A DNA stretch of 64,000 nucleotides from Streptococcus halotolerans (GTDB lineage: Bacteria > Bacillota > Bacilli > Lactobacillales > Streptococcaceae), in NCBI RefSeq assembly GCF_001598035.1, contig NZ_CP014835.1, positions 496,001 through 560,000 on the forward strand, in the 5' to 3' direction. How positions within the stretch are numbered: the first letter of the stretch is position 1; each line of letters opens with the position of its first letter. The notes under the pieces were generated by a model. That model was given only the letters and a program-made list of their open reading frames with translations. It did no database searches and was not told the DNA's origin. Positions 27,406 to 37,595 of this stretch are shown one piece after another. The position numbers and the translations under genes are program-made.

Positions 27406-27561
27406 AAGATGTCTCCTTAAAATTAGTTTATAGTATTAGGGTAAATGACTAACTCAATCAAGAGCTTTGTTTGCCAATATTCTAGCATAAATATGGACAA
27501 TTGTCAGATTTTTAGAGGTGCTTTTTTTAGCATATCTTCAGTCGCCATAGCCTTTGTTTTG

Positions 27562-27570
27562 TGGTAAAAT
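27562..27570 (+). promoter_or_regulatory. Extended -10 promoter of tdk
   Basis: TG-G-TAAAAT, 32 bases before the TTG start of tdk; no good -35. Confidence 0.5.
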
Positions 27571-27602
27571 AGATAGGATATTGAAGGAAGAGGTCGGTAT
27601 TT

Positions 27603-28178
27603 TTGGCACAGTTATATTATCGCTATGGCACTATGAATTCAGGGAAATCCATTGAGATTTTAAAGGTTGCCTATAACTACGAAGAGCAGGGAAAACCCAT
27701 TGTTCTAATGACTAGCTCTCTTGATAATCGTGATGGATTTGGGTTCGTTTCAAGTCGTATTGGGGTGAAGCGACAAGCAGAAGTGATTACGCCTGAGACT
27801 GATATATATGGCTTCATTCAAAAACAGGCCATTAAACCTTATTGTGTGCTGATCGATGAATGTCAATTTTTGACTAAGGCTAATGTCTATGATTTGGCAC
27901 GAGTCGTTGATGAATTGGATATTCCAGTCATGGCTTTTGGGCTGAAAAATGATTTTCGAAATGAATTATTTGAAGGATCAAAGTATTTTCTGTTATTAGC
28001 AGATAAGATTGATGAAATCAAAACGATTTGCCATTATTGTTCCAAAAAAGCCACAATGGTTTTGCGAATCGAAAATGGAAAACCTGTTTACGATGGGGAT
28101 CAAATTCAAATTGGCGGGAATGAAACCTATACCTCAGTTTGTCGAAAACATTATTTCAATCCCAATTTAAATCAATAA
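27603..28178 (+). CDS. tdk: Thymidine kinase
   Basis: A 191-residue type II thymidine kinase (thymidine to dTMP). The P-loop is GTMNSGKS, the catalytic region [10 protein letters not shown], and the lasso domain has the zinc cysteines CHYC and a C-terminal CRKHY. The start is TTG at 27603, 10 bases after AGAGG, giving the family N terminus [16 protein letters not shown]. It heads the run tdk-prfA-prmC-tsaC-GNAT-glyA, a familiar order in streptococci. Confidence 0.94.
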   Translation: MAQLYYRYGTMNSGKSIEILKVAYNYEEQGKPIVLMTSSLDNRDGFGFVSSRIGVKRQAEVITPETDIYGFIQKQAIKPYCVLIDECQFLTKANVYDLARVVDELDIPVMAFGLKNDFRNELFEGSKYFLLLADKIDEIKTICHYCSKKATMVLRIENGKPVYDGDQIQIGGNETYTSVCRKHYFNPNLNQ

Positions 28179-28214
28179 GAAGCGTAGCTATTTAACAAAG
28201 GAGAAAGAAAATCA

Positions 28215-29294
28215 ATGAACATCTATGATCAATTACAAGCCGTTGAAGATCGATATGAAGAACTAGGCGAACTTCTCTCAGACCCGGCTGTGGTGTCTGA
28301 TACCAAACGTTTTATGGAATTGTCAAAAGAAGAAGCTAGTACACGTGACACGGTAACTGTCTATCGAGAGTATAAACAAATCATTCAAAACATTTCTGAT
28401 GCGGAAGAAATGATTAAAGATGCTGCTGGAGACGCTGACTTGGAAGAAATGGCCAAAGACGAATTGAAAGAGTCTAAAGCATCCAAAGAGGAGTATGAAG
28501 AAAAATTAAAAATCTTGCTCCTACCAAAAGATCCTAATGATGATAAAAATATCCTTTTGGAAATCCGTGGAGCAGCTGGTGGTGATGAAGCAGCGCTTTT
28601 TGCTGGAGACCTATTACAGATGTACCAAAAATATGCTGAGACTCAAGGCTGGCGATTTGAAGTCATGGAGGCTTCTTATAATGGTGTTGGGGGTATCAAA
28701 GAGGTAGTTGCCATGGTTTCAGGGCAATCCGTTTACTCTAAATTAAAATACGAATCTGGTGCTCACCGTGTGCAACGTGTCCCTGTAACCGAAAGTCAAG
28801 GGCGTGTCCACACCTCAACAGCGACGGTCTTAGTTATGCCTGAAGTAGAAGAAGTGGAGTACGAGATTGATCCAAAAGATCTTCGCGTTGATATTTACCA
28901 CGCTTCTGGTGCTGGTGGTCAGAACGTCAATAAGGTTGCGACTGCTGTTCGTATGGTTCACATTCCAACGGGAATCAAGGTTGAAATGCAAGAAGAACGT
29001 ACTCAGCAAAAAAATCGTGATAAAGCTATGAAAATTATTCGTGCACGTGTGGCAGACCATTTTGCTCAAATCGCACAAGATGAACAGGATGCTGAACGTA
29101 AATCAACTGTTGGTACAGGTGATCGTTCAGAACGTATTCGTACTTATAACTTCCCTCAAAACCGGGTGACAGACCATCGTATCGGATTGACACTTCAAAA
29201 ATTGGATACTATCTTATCAGGAAAAATGGATGAGGTAATCGATGCTTTGATTATGTATGATCAAACTCAAAAACTGGAAGCCTTAAATAACTAA
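28215..29294 (+). CDS. prfA: Peptide chain release factor 1
   Basis: A 359-residue RF1, which releases the peptide at UAA and UAG. The GGQ catalytic loop is in [12 protein letters not shown]; the codon-recognition tripeptide is PVT in [12 protein letters not shown] (RF1 type). The Gln of GGQ is methylated by PrmC, whose gene overlaps the prfA stop. AAGGAG lies about 10 bases upstream of the ATG. Confidence 0.96.
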   Translation: MNIYDQLQAVEDRYEELGELLSDPAVVSDTKRFMELSKEEASTRDTVTVYREYKQIIQNISDAEEMIKDAAGDADLEEMAKDELKESKASKEEYEEKLKILLLPKDPNDDKNILLEIRGAAGGDEAALFAGDLLQMYQKYAETQGWRFEVMEASYNGVGGIKEVVAMVSGQSVYSKLKYESGAHRVQRVPVTESQGRVHTSTATVLVMPEVEEVEYEIDPKDLRVDIYHASGAGGQNVNKVATAVRMVHIPTGIKVEMQEERTQQKNRDKAMKIIRARVADHFAQIAQDEQDAERKSTVGTGDRSERIRTYNFPQNRVTDHRIGLTLQKLDTILSGKMDEVIDALIMYDQTQKLEALNN

Positions 29295-30121
29295 TGACTT
29301 ATAGACAGTTGATTAATGAACTTGGCGATATTCTTGACCATTTTGGAGAAGAAAAAGACGCTTTGATTTTCGCCTTTAAGGAAAAAAAAGGCTGGTCTAC
29401 AACAGATTTTGCCTTAAAGCAAGCTAAGGAAGTCACGCTAGAAGATCAGACCCTCTTAGAGGATATTTTTGAACACTTAAAAGCGCACAAACCTGTCCAA
29501 CATTATCTTGGTTATGCTTACTTTAAAGAATTAACCTTGGCCGTTTCTGCAAATGTTTTGATTCCGCGTCCTGAAACAGAAGAACTAGTAGACCTTATCC
29601 TCTCTGAAAATGATTCTCAACCTTTGAGGGTGTTAGACATCGGAACAGGGAGTGGGGCCATCGCTTTAGCCCTCAAAGCCGAACGCCCTGAGTGGGATAT
29701 CACGGGAGTTGATATTTCAGAAGCAGCTTTAGAGATTGCTCGGTTTAATGGCAAAAAACTAGGACTCACCATTGACTGGCTTCGATCTGACGTCTTCTGT
29801 CAAGTTTCAGGAAAATTCGATGTTATCGTCTCAAATCCGCCATATATTTCTGAGAAAGACTGTGATGAAGTGGGGATTAACGTGCTTTCACATGAACCGC
29901 ATCAGGCTCTTTTTGCGGATAACGATGGTTATGCTATTTATCAGCAAATTATTCAAGGGGCGCCAGATTTTCTTGTTGAAACGGGACAAATATACTTTGA
30001 AATCGGCTATAAACAAGGCCAAAAAGTTAAAGAAATGTTAGAGAAAAGATTCCCTAAGCGTCAAGTATCTGTCCTAAAAGATATTTTTGGTAAAGATAGA
30101 ATGGTGGTATTAGATAAATGA
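29294..30121 (+). CDS. prmC: PrmC, release factor glutamine methyltransferase
   Basis: A 275-residue SAM-dependent N5-glutamine methylase that modifies the GGQ loop of RF1 and RF2. The SAM motif is LDIGTGSGAIALAL and the catalytic motif VSNPPYIS; PRPETEEL precedes it. Start and prfA stop share a base (TAATG), and its end overlaps tsaC by four bases, so translation is coupled throughout. Confidence 0.95.
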   Translation: MTYRQLINELGDILDHFGEEKDALIFAFKEKKGWSTTDFALKQAKEVTLEDQTLLEDIFEHLKAHKPVQHYLGYAYFKELTLAVSANVLIPRPETEELVDLILSENDSQPLRVLDIGTGSGAIALALKAERPEWDITGVDISEAALEIARFNGKKLGLTIDWLRSDVFCQVSGKFDVIVSNPPYISEKDCDEVGINVLSHEPHQALFADNDGYAIYQQIIQGAPDFLVETGQIYFEIGYKQGQKVKEMLEKRFPKRQVSVLKDIFGKDRMVVLDK

Positions 30122-30717
30122 CAAGTATAGAAAAGCTGTCGCAACAATTGAATAAAGGACAAGCTGTAGTTCTACCAACGGAAACAGTTTATGGTCTTTT
30201 TGCCAAAGCTTTGGAAAAGCCATCGGTGGATTTGGTTTATGACTTAAAAAAGCGTCCAAGGGACAAGGCTATGAATCTTAATGTGACTTCTTATGAAGAT
30301 ATTTTGCATTTTTCAAAAAATCAGCCTATCTATCTCGAAAATTTAGTTAACCATTTCTTACCAGGACCTCTGACCATTATTTTACAGGCCAATGAAAAGG
30401 TACCAGTATGGATTAATTCTGGGCTTGATAGTGTGGGGTTTCGCTTACCAGATCATCCTGTTACACAGAAATTGATTGCAACACATGGACCGCTTATCGG
30501 ACCTTCTGCCAATAAATCCGGAGAAGAAAGCGGAAAGTTTTTCAAGACTATCATGCAATCTTTCGATAACCAAGTTTTGGGATATGAAGATGATTCTTTC
30601 TTAACTGGGATGGACTCCACTATTCTTGATTTATCATCTGACAGGGCTAAGATTCTAAGACAAGGAGCTATTTCAAAAGAAGACTTACTAGCAAAAGTTC
30701 CAGAACTTAACTTTTAA
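30118..30717 (+). CDS. tsaC: Threonylcarbamoyl-AMP synthase (TsaC/YrdC/Sua5 family)
   Basis: A 199-residue YrdC-fold enzyme that makes threonylcarbamoyl-AMP for the t6A modification of ANN-decoding tRNAs. It has LPTETVYGLFAKA, KKRPRDKAMNL, RLPDHPVTQKLI and GPSANKSGEESG. The C-terminal Sua5 extension is absent or very short. It overlaps prmC by four bases (ATGA). Confidence 0.9.
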   Translation: MTSIEKLSQQLNKGQAVVLPTETVYGLFAKALEKPSVDLVYDLKKRPRDKAMNLNVTSYEDILHFSKNQPIYLENLVNHFLPGPLTIILQANEKVPVWINSGLDSVGFRLPDHPVTQKLIATHGPLIGPSANKSGEESGKFFKTIMQSFDNQVLGYEDDSFLTGMDSTILDLSSDRAKILRQGAISKEDLLAKVPELNF

Positions 30718-30730
30718 AAGGAGAGTGTTT

Positions 30731-31162
30731 ATGCTTCGTTCTTTAACTATGGCAGACATGCCAGCCATTCGTGAGCTTAATGCTATCTCATTGGGCTATC
30801 CAGTGACATTAGAAATGGCACAAAAGCAATTTAAAAAGATTTCAAAGAATCCTGAACATCTTTTGATTGGTTTTGAAGACCATTTGTCGCATCAACTTGT
30901 TGGTTATGTACATGCTGAAGTTTACGAGAGTCTGTATTCTAAGCCTGGGTTAAATATTTTAGCTTTGGCTGTATTACCAGATTTTCAAGGACAAGGAATC
31001 GGCAAAGAATTACTATTGGCACTAGAAAAACAGGCTAAAGAACAAGGATTTTCCTTTATCCGCTTGAATTCAGCTAGTCATCGGGAAGAAGCACATGCGT
31101 TTTACCGTAAAATGGATTACAGGGGTGATAAGACCCAATTACGCTTTATTAAAGAATTGTGA
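30731..31162 (+). CDS. GNAT family N-acetyltransferase
   Basis: A 143-residue acetyltransferase with the acetyl-CoA loop LPDFQGQGIGKELL and the family C-terminal part RLNSASHREEAHAFYRKMDY. The start chosen is ATG 30731, five bases after AAAAGGAGAG; an in-frame GTG at 30725 overlaps the ribosome site. Substrate unknown. It sits between tsaC and glyA. Confidence 0.88.
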   Translation: MLRSLTMADMPAIRELNAISLGYPVTLEMAQKQFKKISKNPEHLLIGFEDHLSHQLVGYVHAEVYESLYSKPGLNILALAVLPDFQGQGIGKELLLALEKQAKEQGFSFIRLNSASHREEAHAFYRKMDYRGDKTQLRFIKEL

Positions 31163-31171
31163 GGTAATGAT

Positions 31172-32428
31172 ATGATATTTGATCAAAAGGATTTTAAGGC
31201 ATATGATGCTGAGTTATGGGAGGCTATCCAAGCTGAATCTGATCGTCAGGAAAATAATATTGAACTAATTGCTTCTGAGAATGTGGTTTCAAAAGCTGTT
31301 ATGGCTGCGCAAGGCTCCTTATTGACTAACAAATATGCCGAAGGTTACCCTGGAAATCGTTATTATGGTGGAACGCAGGCAGTTGATGTGGTTGAAAAGT
31401 TAGCCATTGAACGGGCCAAAACATTATTTGGTGCCAAGTTTGCTAATGTTCAACCTCATTCTGGAAGTCAAGCTAATGCAGCTGCCTATATGGCCTTGCT
31501 TGAATCGGGTGATACTGTTTTGGGGATGGACTTATCAGCTGGAGGGCACTTGACGCATGGGTCTCCAGTTAACTTCTCTGGTAAGACTTACCACTTCGAA
31601 GCCTATGGGCTTAATGCCGACACAGAAGAATTGGATTACGAGGCTATTTTAGAAAAGGCTAAAGCCGTAAAACCTCAGTTAATTGTTGCAGGAGCATCAG
31701 CCTATTCAAAGCTTATTGACTTTAAGAAATTTCGTGACATTGCTGATCAAGTTGGTGCTAAACTTATGGTTGATATGGCACATATCGCCGGTTTAGTGGC
31801 AAGTGGACTTCACGATAATCCTGTGGCTTATGCTGATGTTGTAACCTCAACAACCCACAAAACACTTCGTGGTCCACGTGGGGGCTTGGTTTTGACGAAT
31901 GATGAAGCTTTGGCTAAAAAAATCAATTCAGCCGTTTTCCCTGGACTACAAGGGGGACCTTTAGAGCATGTTATTGCTGCGAAAGCTGTTGCTTTTAAAG
32001 AAGCACTTGACCCAGCCTTCAAAGATTATAGTCAACAGGTCATCGCCAATGCTAAAGCAATGGTAGCTGTTTTTCAAGAAGATCCAGACTTTCGTATCAT
32101 CTCAGGTGGCACAGATAATCACCTCTTTTTAGTGGATGTGACAAAAGTTGTTGAAAATGGTAAAGTAGCGCAAAATCTATTGGACGACGTCAATATCACT
32201 CTCAACAAAAACGCCATTCCAAACGAACAATTATCTCCGTTTAAAACATCTGGTATCCGTATTGGAACTCCTGCCATTACCAGCCGTGGCATGAAAGAAG
32301 AGGAAGCAAGAACGATTGCTGAATGGATTATCAAAGCCCTAAAGAATACTGATAATGAAGCCGTTTTAGATGAGATTAGAAATGATGTTAAAGCATTGAC
32401 AGATGCTTTTCCTCTATATGAGAAGTAG
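31172..32428 (+). CDS. glyA: Serine hydroxymethyltransferase
   Basis: A 418-residue PLP enzyme interconverting serine and glycine with transfer of a one-carbon unit to tetrahydrofolate. The PLP Lys is in [15 protein letters not shown]; other marks are [11 protein letters not shown] at the start and [14 protein letters not shown]. It links with Fhs (44.8 kb), which also charges tetrahydrofolate. GAGG precedes the start. Confidence 0.96.
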   Translation: MIFDQKDFKAYDAELWEAIQAESDRQENNIELIASENVVSKAVMAAQGSLLTNKYAEGYPGNRYYGGTQAVDVVEKLAIERAKTLFGAKFANVQPHSGSQANAAAYMALLESGDTVLGMDLSAGGHLTHGSPVNFSGKTYHFEAYGLNADTEELDYEAILEKAKAVKPQLIVAGASAYSKLIDFKKFRDIADQVGAKLMVDMAHIAGLVASGLHDNPVAYADVVTSTTHKTLRGPRGGLVLTNDEALAKKINSAVFPGLQGGPLEHVIAAKAVAFKEALDPAFKDYSQQVIANAKAMVAVFQEDPDFRIISGGTDNHLFLVDVTKVVENGKVAQNLLDDVNITLNKNAIPNEQLSPFKTSGIRIGTPAITSRGMKEEEARTIAEWIIKALKNTDNEAVLDEIRNDVKALTDAFPLYEK

Positions 32429-32433
32429 CAATC

Positions 32434-33408
32434 ATGTTAGATTTATATTTAAAACAATTAGTTATTCATCAGTTCAGTCCCAATGATACTGAACTGGTTT
32501 TGGCGAAAGCTCCCGTTCCATTGACACCACGCTTAGACGACTATTTTCGTAAGAAAATTGCTAAGGTTTTCTCTGATGATGCCAAACGTGGACAGTTTAC
32601 TGAGGATCATCCTTTTTTGGGCAATCTGACTAATGATTTATTAGAATCATCTATTAAGATAGCCCAACTTTGGAAGGAAGAATTTGTCATTGCTGAGGAT
32701 CAAAAGACGAATGACCTTGTCTTTATTGAGTTTGATAAGGATGGTCAAGCCTATTTTGCTTTCTTAAGAATTACTCTCCGTGAGAATTTGGCACACCTGG
32801 CTGATGGAGACACTCCGATTTCTTTGACACAGAACAACCTACCAAGTGCTGCTCAGACACCTGATGAAGCTTTGATTATCAATCGGGAAAGTAATCGTTA
32901 TTATTTGATTGAAAAGCGAATTAAGCATAATGGTTCATTTGCCAATTATTTCTCAGAAAATCTCCTTCAAATTGAACCCGAACAATCGGTTAAAAAATCT
33001 ATCAAAATGATGGAAAATACAGCTCAAAAGATTGCAGAACAGTTTAATAAAGATGATTTCCAATTTCAATCAAAAATGAAGGCAGCAATTCATAAAAATA
33101 TTGAAGAAGAGCAACAGTTATCACCAGAAAAATTGGCAGATCAGCTTTTTGATGATAATCTAACAGCTCGGTTAACTTTTGTTGATCAATTAAAAGAAAC
33201 GGTGCCAGAACCGATTTCGGTAGCCGATATTGACCATAGCCGTCAGTCTAAAAAATTAGAGACCCAAAAATTATCTTTATCTAACGGTATCGAACTGTTA
33301 GTACCAAATAATGTTTATCAGGATGCTGAATCGGTTGAATTCATCCAAAATCCAGATGGAACTTACTCAATCTTAATCAAAAATATTCAGGATATTATCA
33401 ATAAATAA
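32434..33408 (+). CDS. Nucleoid-associated protein (NdpA/YejK family)
   Basis: A 324-residue protein of the 37-kDa nucleoid-associated family; it shows IHQFSPNDTELVLAKAPVPL near the N terminus and a long mixed alpha/beta body. Role in streptococci is not established. It begins five bases after glyA and its TAA overlaps the next ATG by one base, so the genes are translationally linked. Confidence 0.78.
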   Translation: MLDLYLKQLVIHQFSPNDTELVLAKAPVPLTPRLDDYFRKKIAKVFSDDAKRGQFTEDHPFLGNLTNDLLESSIKIAQLWKEEFVIAEDQKTNDLVFIEFDKDGQAYFAFLRITLRENLAHLADGDTPISLTQNNLPSAAQTPDEALIINRESNRYYLIEKRIKHNGSFANYFSENLLQIEPEQSVKKSIKMMENTAQKIAEQFNKDDFQFQSKMKAAIHKNIEEEQQLSPEKLADQLFDDNLTARLTFVDQLKETVPEPISVADIDHSRQSKKLETQKLSLSNGIELLVPNNVYQDAESVEFIQNPDGTYSILIKNIQDIINK

Positions 33409-34013
33409 TGTTTAAATTTATTAAGAGAGCGATTATAATCATTGTAATCCTCATTCTTTCCTTTCAACTTTTTAAAATACATCGGGACGTTTCTCATGTC
33501 CTGTCCTACCGTCCAATGATTGAGGAGATTTTGGCTGAACACGACTCGACAACAAATGAGGACTTGATTTTAGCCATGATTTATACCGAAACCAAGGGAC
33601 AAGAAGTCGATTTAATGCAGTCCAGTGAGAGTTCAACAGGCGTTGCTAATTCTATCACAGATAGTCGAGAGAGCGTTAAGCAGGGTGTTACTGTCTTGTC
33701 TGCGAATTTAGAGAAGGCTTACGATTATGATACGGATGCTTGGACGGCTGTGCAGGCTTATAATTTCGGGAATTCCTATATTCATTATGTTGCCAAACAT
33801 GGAGGGGAGAACTCCATCGATTTAGCCAAAAACTATTCTAAAACAGTAGTAGCGCCAAGTCTTGGAAATAAATCAGGTGAAACGTATCGCTATTACAATC
33901 CTGTTGCCCTTTTTTATGGTGGCGGGAAATTGTACAAAGACGGTGGTAATATTTATTACGCTAAACAAGTTCAATTTAACTTGTTCTTGATTAAACTTAT
34001 GAGTCAATTCTAG
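33408..34013 (+). CDS. Membrane-anchored lysozyme-like protein (PvaA-like)
   Basis: A 201-residue exported protein: a single N-terminal hydrophobic segment (about residues 8-26) followed by a lysozyme/lytic transglycosylase-like domain with ILAMIYTETKGQEVDLMQSS, where the Glu of YTET is the likely catalytic residue, and AVQAYNFGNSYI. It resembles pneumococcal vaccine antigen A. A wall-remodelling role is an inference from the fold. It shares one base with the upstream stop; the ABC exporter follows after ten bases. Confidence 0.8.
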   Translation: MFKFIKRAIIIIVILILSFQLFKIHRDVSHVLSYRPMIEEILAEHDSTTNEDLILAMIYTETKGQEVDLMQSSESSTGVANSITDSRESVKQGVTVLSANLEKAYDYDTDAWTAVQAYNFGNSYIHYVAKHGGENSIDLAKNYSKTVVAPSLGNKSGETYRYYNPVALFYGGGKLYKDGGNIYYAKQVQFNLFLIKLMSQF

Positions 34014-34023
34014 AAAGAGTATT

Positions 34024-35763
34024 ATGTCGGCCTTATTTTACTATTTTAAAGGGTATCTTAAAGAGACCATATTGGGACCCTTATTCAAATTATTAGAAGC
34101 TTCTTTTGAATTACTGGTCCCCCTCATTATCGCCCGAATTGTTGATCATATTATCCCACAAAGCAATGAAAATCATCTACTTATGATGATTTTTCTGCTA
34201 TTTGGGCTTGCTTTTGTAGGAGTAGTCGTGGCTATTTCGGCTCAGTATTTTTCGGCTAAAGCAGCTATTGGATACACACAATCACTATCTGATGATCTTT
34301 TTGAAAAGATTATGAGTTTGCCCAAGGAGAGACGAGACAAACTTGGAACCTCTAGCTTGGTCACACGAATGATCAGTGATACTTACCAAATGCAAACAGG
34401 AATTAATCAATTTCTTCGGCTTTTTTTGAGATCACCTTTTATTGTTTTTGGAGCTGTTATAATGGCCTTTACAATCAGTCCAAAGCTAACGAGTTTTTTT
34501 CTGATAATGGTAGCAGCTCTCTTTTTGGTGGTTTTTGTCATGAGTCGCCTGCTTAATCCCATTTACGGAAAAATCCGTCGCTCTATCGATCACCTCGTTG
34601 ATCTAACCAGGGAACAACTAGAGGGCATTCGTGTTATTAGGGCCTTTGGTAGGATAGATAGTGAATTGAGCTCCTTTCAGAACGAAAATTTGCAATACAA
34701 GCACCATCAATTATCAGCCAGTGTATTGTCAAGCTTAGTTGGTCCTGTAACCTTTATCATTGTTAATCTAACCTTGATTGTGGTTATCTGGCAAGGGAAT
34801 CTTTTAATTAACGACTCTATTTTGACTCAGGGGATGTTGGTTGCCTTAATCAATTATCTTTTACAAATTCTAGTAGAATTGCTGAAGCTGACCATGTTGC
34901 TCACCTCACTCAACCAGAGTTTTATCAGTGCCAAACGAGTGCAAGAAGTTTTTGATCAAGTTAGTGAACCACTAGAAGCACCTTTTGAATTTACAACACT
35001 AAAAAGCCAAGACAAGGTGTCCATCTTGGCTGAAAATCTTACGTTTACCTATCCCAATGCTGCTAAGCCTGCTTTAGAAAATATTTCTTTTACTCTGCAA
35101 AAAGGAGAATGTTTAGGCATCATCGGTGGAACAGGCTCTGGAAAATCAACTTTGGTCAACCTACTGGCTAACCTTTATCAAGCGCAATCAGGACGATTAG
35201 CTATTTATGATAACGGCAAAACTCCCAATCATTTAAAAGAATGGCGTGATTGGACAGCAGTTGTTCCACAAAAAGCTCAACTGTTCAAAGGAAGTATTCG
35301 CAGTAATTTAAACCTTGGTAGTGACAGTGATTATACTGATGAAGATTTAAAAGAAGCTTTGAACATTGCCCAAGCTAGGGAATTTGTCGAGAATAAGGAA
35401 GGACAGTTAGATACTGAAGTCGAGCCTTTCGGTGGTAATTTTTCTGGCGGTCAGCGTCAGCGTTTGACGATTGCACGTGGCCTGATAAAAAAAGCACCAT
35501 TTCTCATTCTTGATGATTCTAGTTCAGCCTTAGATTTCCTAACGGAAAGTCGCCTTCTAGCTGCCCTCCATGAAGAACGACGTAGAAACAACGGTCAATT
35601 AGTTATGGTTTCTCAGAGGACGCGCAGCTTAAGATCTGCTGATAAGATTTTAGTTTTGGATCAAGGACATCTGATTGCCCAAGGGAAGCATGAAGAGCTG
35701 CTTGAAACTTGCCAACTCTATCGCGATATTCACTCTTCTCAAGAAAGTCAGGAGGCCAAATGA
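34024..35763 (+). CDS. Heterodimeric ABC exporter, subunit 1 (degenerate ATP site)
   Basis: A 579-residue half transporter: six membrane segments (about 1-320) and one ATPase domain. Walker A GGTGSGKST and signature NFSGGQRQR are normal, but the residue after Walker B is Asp (FLILDDSSSALD) in place of catalytic Glu, and the switch His is Gln (VMVSQRTRSL). This pattern is that of the degenerate partner in LmrCD-type multidrug exporters. The stop overlaps the start of subunit 2 as ATGA. Substrate unknown. Confidence 0.92.
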   Translation: MSALFYYFKGYLKETILGPLFKLLEASFELLVPLIIARIVDHIIPQSNENHLLMMIFLLFGLAFVGVVVAISAQYFSAKAAIGYTQSLSDDLFEKIMSLPKERRDKLGTSSLVTRMISDTYQMQTGINQFLRLFLRSPFIVFGAVIMAFTISPKLTSFFLIMVAALFLVVFVMSRLLNPIYGKIRRSIDHLVDLTREQLEGIRVIRAFGRIDSELSSFQNENLQYKHHQLSASVLSSLVGPVTFIIVNLTLIVVIWQGNLLINDSILTQGMLVALINYLLQILVELLKLTMLLTSLNQSFISAKRVQEVFDQVSEPLEAPFEFTTLKSQDKVSILAENLTFTYPNAAKPALENISFTLQKGECLGIIGGTGSGKSTLVNLLANLYQAQSGRLAIYDNGKTPNHLKEWRDWTAVVPQKAQLFKGSIRSNLNLGSDSDYTDEDLKEALNIAQAREFVENKEGQLDTEVEPFGGNFSGGQRQRLTIARGLIKKAPFLILDDSSSALDFLTESRLLAALHEERRRNNGQLVMVSQRTRSLRSADKILVLDQGHLIAQGKHEELLETCQLYRDIHSSQESQEAK

Positions 35764-37490
35764 AAGCAAAAAACCAGCAAACAACTCGCCAACGTTTAGC
35801 CTCAGATATGCTAGAGTATCACTGGCTGTTAATCATTATTTTTCTTGGTACTATTCTACAAGTTGGGCTAACGGTCTATCTACCTGTTCTTATCGGTCAA
35901 GCAGTGGATGGAGTCATTAGTTCTCAGCGTCTGAGTATTATCCCACCAATTTTGGCTCAAATGGCTTTAATTATCGCCTTAAATGCCTTTGTTCAATGGC
36001 TAAATCCCCTTTTAACCAATCGATTGATTTTTTCTTACATTACTGATTTACGTGAAGCAGTGAATCAGCATCTTAATCAGCTATCTATTTCAAATATAGA
36101 GTTTTTTGGTGTCGGAGATTTAGTAAGCCGAATGACGGCTGATTCTGAGCAGCTAACTAATGGATTACTGATGGTTTTCAATCAATTTTTAGTTGGCATT
36201 TTAACCATAATGGTAACGATTTTAACTATGGCTAAACTGGATTTACTGATGGTTCTGATCGTTTTACTATTAACACCTCTGTCCCTCTTAGTAGCTCGAT
36301 TTATTGCCAAGAAAAGTTATACTTTTTTTCAAGAACAAACCAAGGCTCGCGGAGCACAAACTCAATTTGTTGAAGAAGCTTTTAATCAAGAAACTTTAGT
36401 TCAGGTATTTAATGCCCAGTCTCAGATGGTTGATACCTTCAAAAGTCTCAATCACCATTATGCTCATGTTTCTCAAAAGGCTGTCTTTTACTCTTCTACC
36501 GTCAATCCAATCACTCGATTTGTTAACGCTCTCATTTATGCCTTGCTGGCAGGAGTAGGGGCTTTTCGAATCATCAATGGTAATGTTACTGTTGGACAAT
36601 TGGTAACATTTTTGAATTATGTTAACCAATACACTAAACCTTTCAATGATATTTCTTCAGTGATGTCAGAATTACAAAGTGCCTTAGCCTGTGCTGAGAG
36701 ACTTTATACCATTTTAGATCTTCCAGTCCAAGAGGAAAATCCGAAACACTCCTTTCATAATCAACTGGCTGGTCAAGTGACTTTTACGCATGTTGCCTTT
36801 GGTTATGAGCCAGGTAAACCCTTGATCAAAGATTTACATTTAAGCGTTGAAGCTGGTAGTCAGATTGCCATTGTTGGTCCAACAGGTGCTGGAAAATCAA
36901 CCCTCATCAATCTTTTGATGCGTTTTTATGATATTGATAAGGGAGAAATTACTATTGACGGCATTCCTATTTCTCAGGTCACACGCCAAGATTTACGTAA
37001 CCAGATTGGTATGGTTCTTCAAGAAACTTGGTTAAAAACAGCCACTGTTCATGATAATATCGCCTATGGAAAACCAAACGCCTCAAGAGAAGAAGTGATT
37101 GTTGCCGCTAAGGCCGCTAACGCTCATTTCTTTATCGAGCAATTACCTAAAGGCTATGACACTTATCTGACGGATGGCGGCTCTTCTTTATCTCAAGGGC
37201 AACGACAATTGTTGACGATTGCTCGTGTTTTCTTGAAAAATCCTAAATTATTAATTTTAGACGAAGCAACCTCGTCTATTGATACAAGAACAGAATTACT
37301 GGTACAGGATGCTTTTGAGAGTTTGATGGAAGGAAAAACGAGCTTTATCATCGCTCATCGTTTATCAACCATTCGCAATGCCGATATGATTTTGGTGATG
37401 GTTCAGGGAGATATTGTCGAATATGGTAATCATAAAGACTTAATGGCTAAAAAAGGCTTCTATTACCAAATGCAGACAGCGCAAGAATAA
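35760..37490 (+). CDS. Heterodimeric ABC exporter, subunit 2 (canonical ATP site)
   Basis: A 576-residue half transporter with six membrane segments and an ATPase domain with Walker A GPTGAGKST, signature SLSQGQRQL, Walker B LLILDEATSSID and the switch His in FIIAHRLSTIR. Together with subunit 1 it forms an asymmetric exporter with one working ATP site. The start at 35760 has GGAGG just upstream; a longer in-frame start inside subunit 1 was rejected. A terminator follows directly. Confidence 0.92.
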   Translation: MKAKNQQTTRQRLASDMLEYHWLLIIIFLGTILQVGLTVYLPVLIGQAVDGVISSQRLSIIPPILAQMALIIALNAFVQWLNPLLTNRLIFSYITDLREAVNQHLNQLSISNIEFFGVGDLVSRMTADSEQLTNGLLMVFNQFLVGILTIMVTILTMAKLDLLMVLIVLLLTPLSLLVARFIAKKSYTFFQEQTKARGAQTQFVEEAFNQETLVQVFNAQSQMVDTFKSLNHHYAHVSQKAVFYSSTVNPITRFVNALIYALLAGVGAFRIINGNVTVGQLVTFLNYVNQYTKPFNDISSVMSELQSALACAERLYTILDLPVQEENPKHSFHNQLAGQVTFTHVAFGYEPGKPLIKDLHLSVEAGSQIAIVGPTGAGKSTLINLLMRFYDIDKGEITIDGIPISQVTRQDLRNQIGMVLQETWLKTATVHDNIAYGKPNASREEVIVAAKAANAHFFIEQLPKGYDTYLTDGGSSLSQGQRQLLTIARVFLKNPKLLILDEATSSIDTRTELLVQDAFESLMEGKTSFIIAHRLSTIRNADMILVMVQGDIVEYGNHKDLMAKKGFYYQMQTAQE

Positions 37491-37493
37491 TAT

Positions 37494-37529
37494 AAAACCA
37501 GCAATTCGGGACTTTGAATTGCTGGTTTT
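37494..37529 (+). terminator. Terminator of the ABC exporter operon
   Basis: Stem AAAACCAGCAATTC (37494-37507) / GAATTGCTGGTTTT (37516-37529), eight-base loop. Confidence 0.85.
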
Positions 37530-37595
37530 ATGATTGTCGTCATTATCTTTCGGGTCAGGATAGTGAATACAACCAATTAATGATTTTATTTAAAA

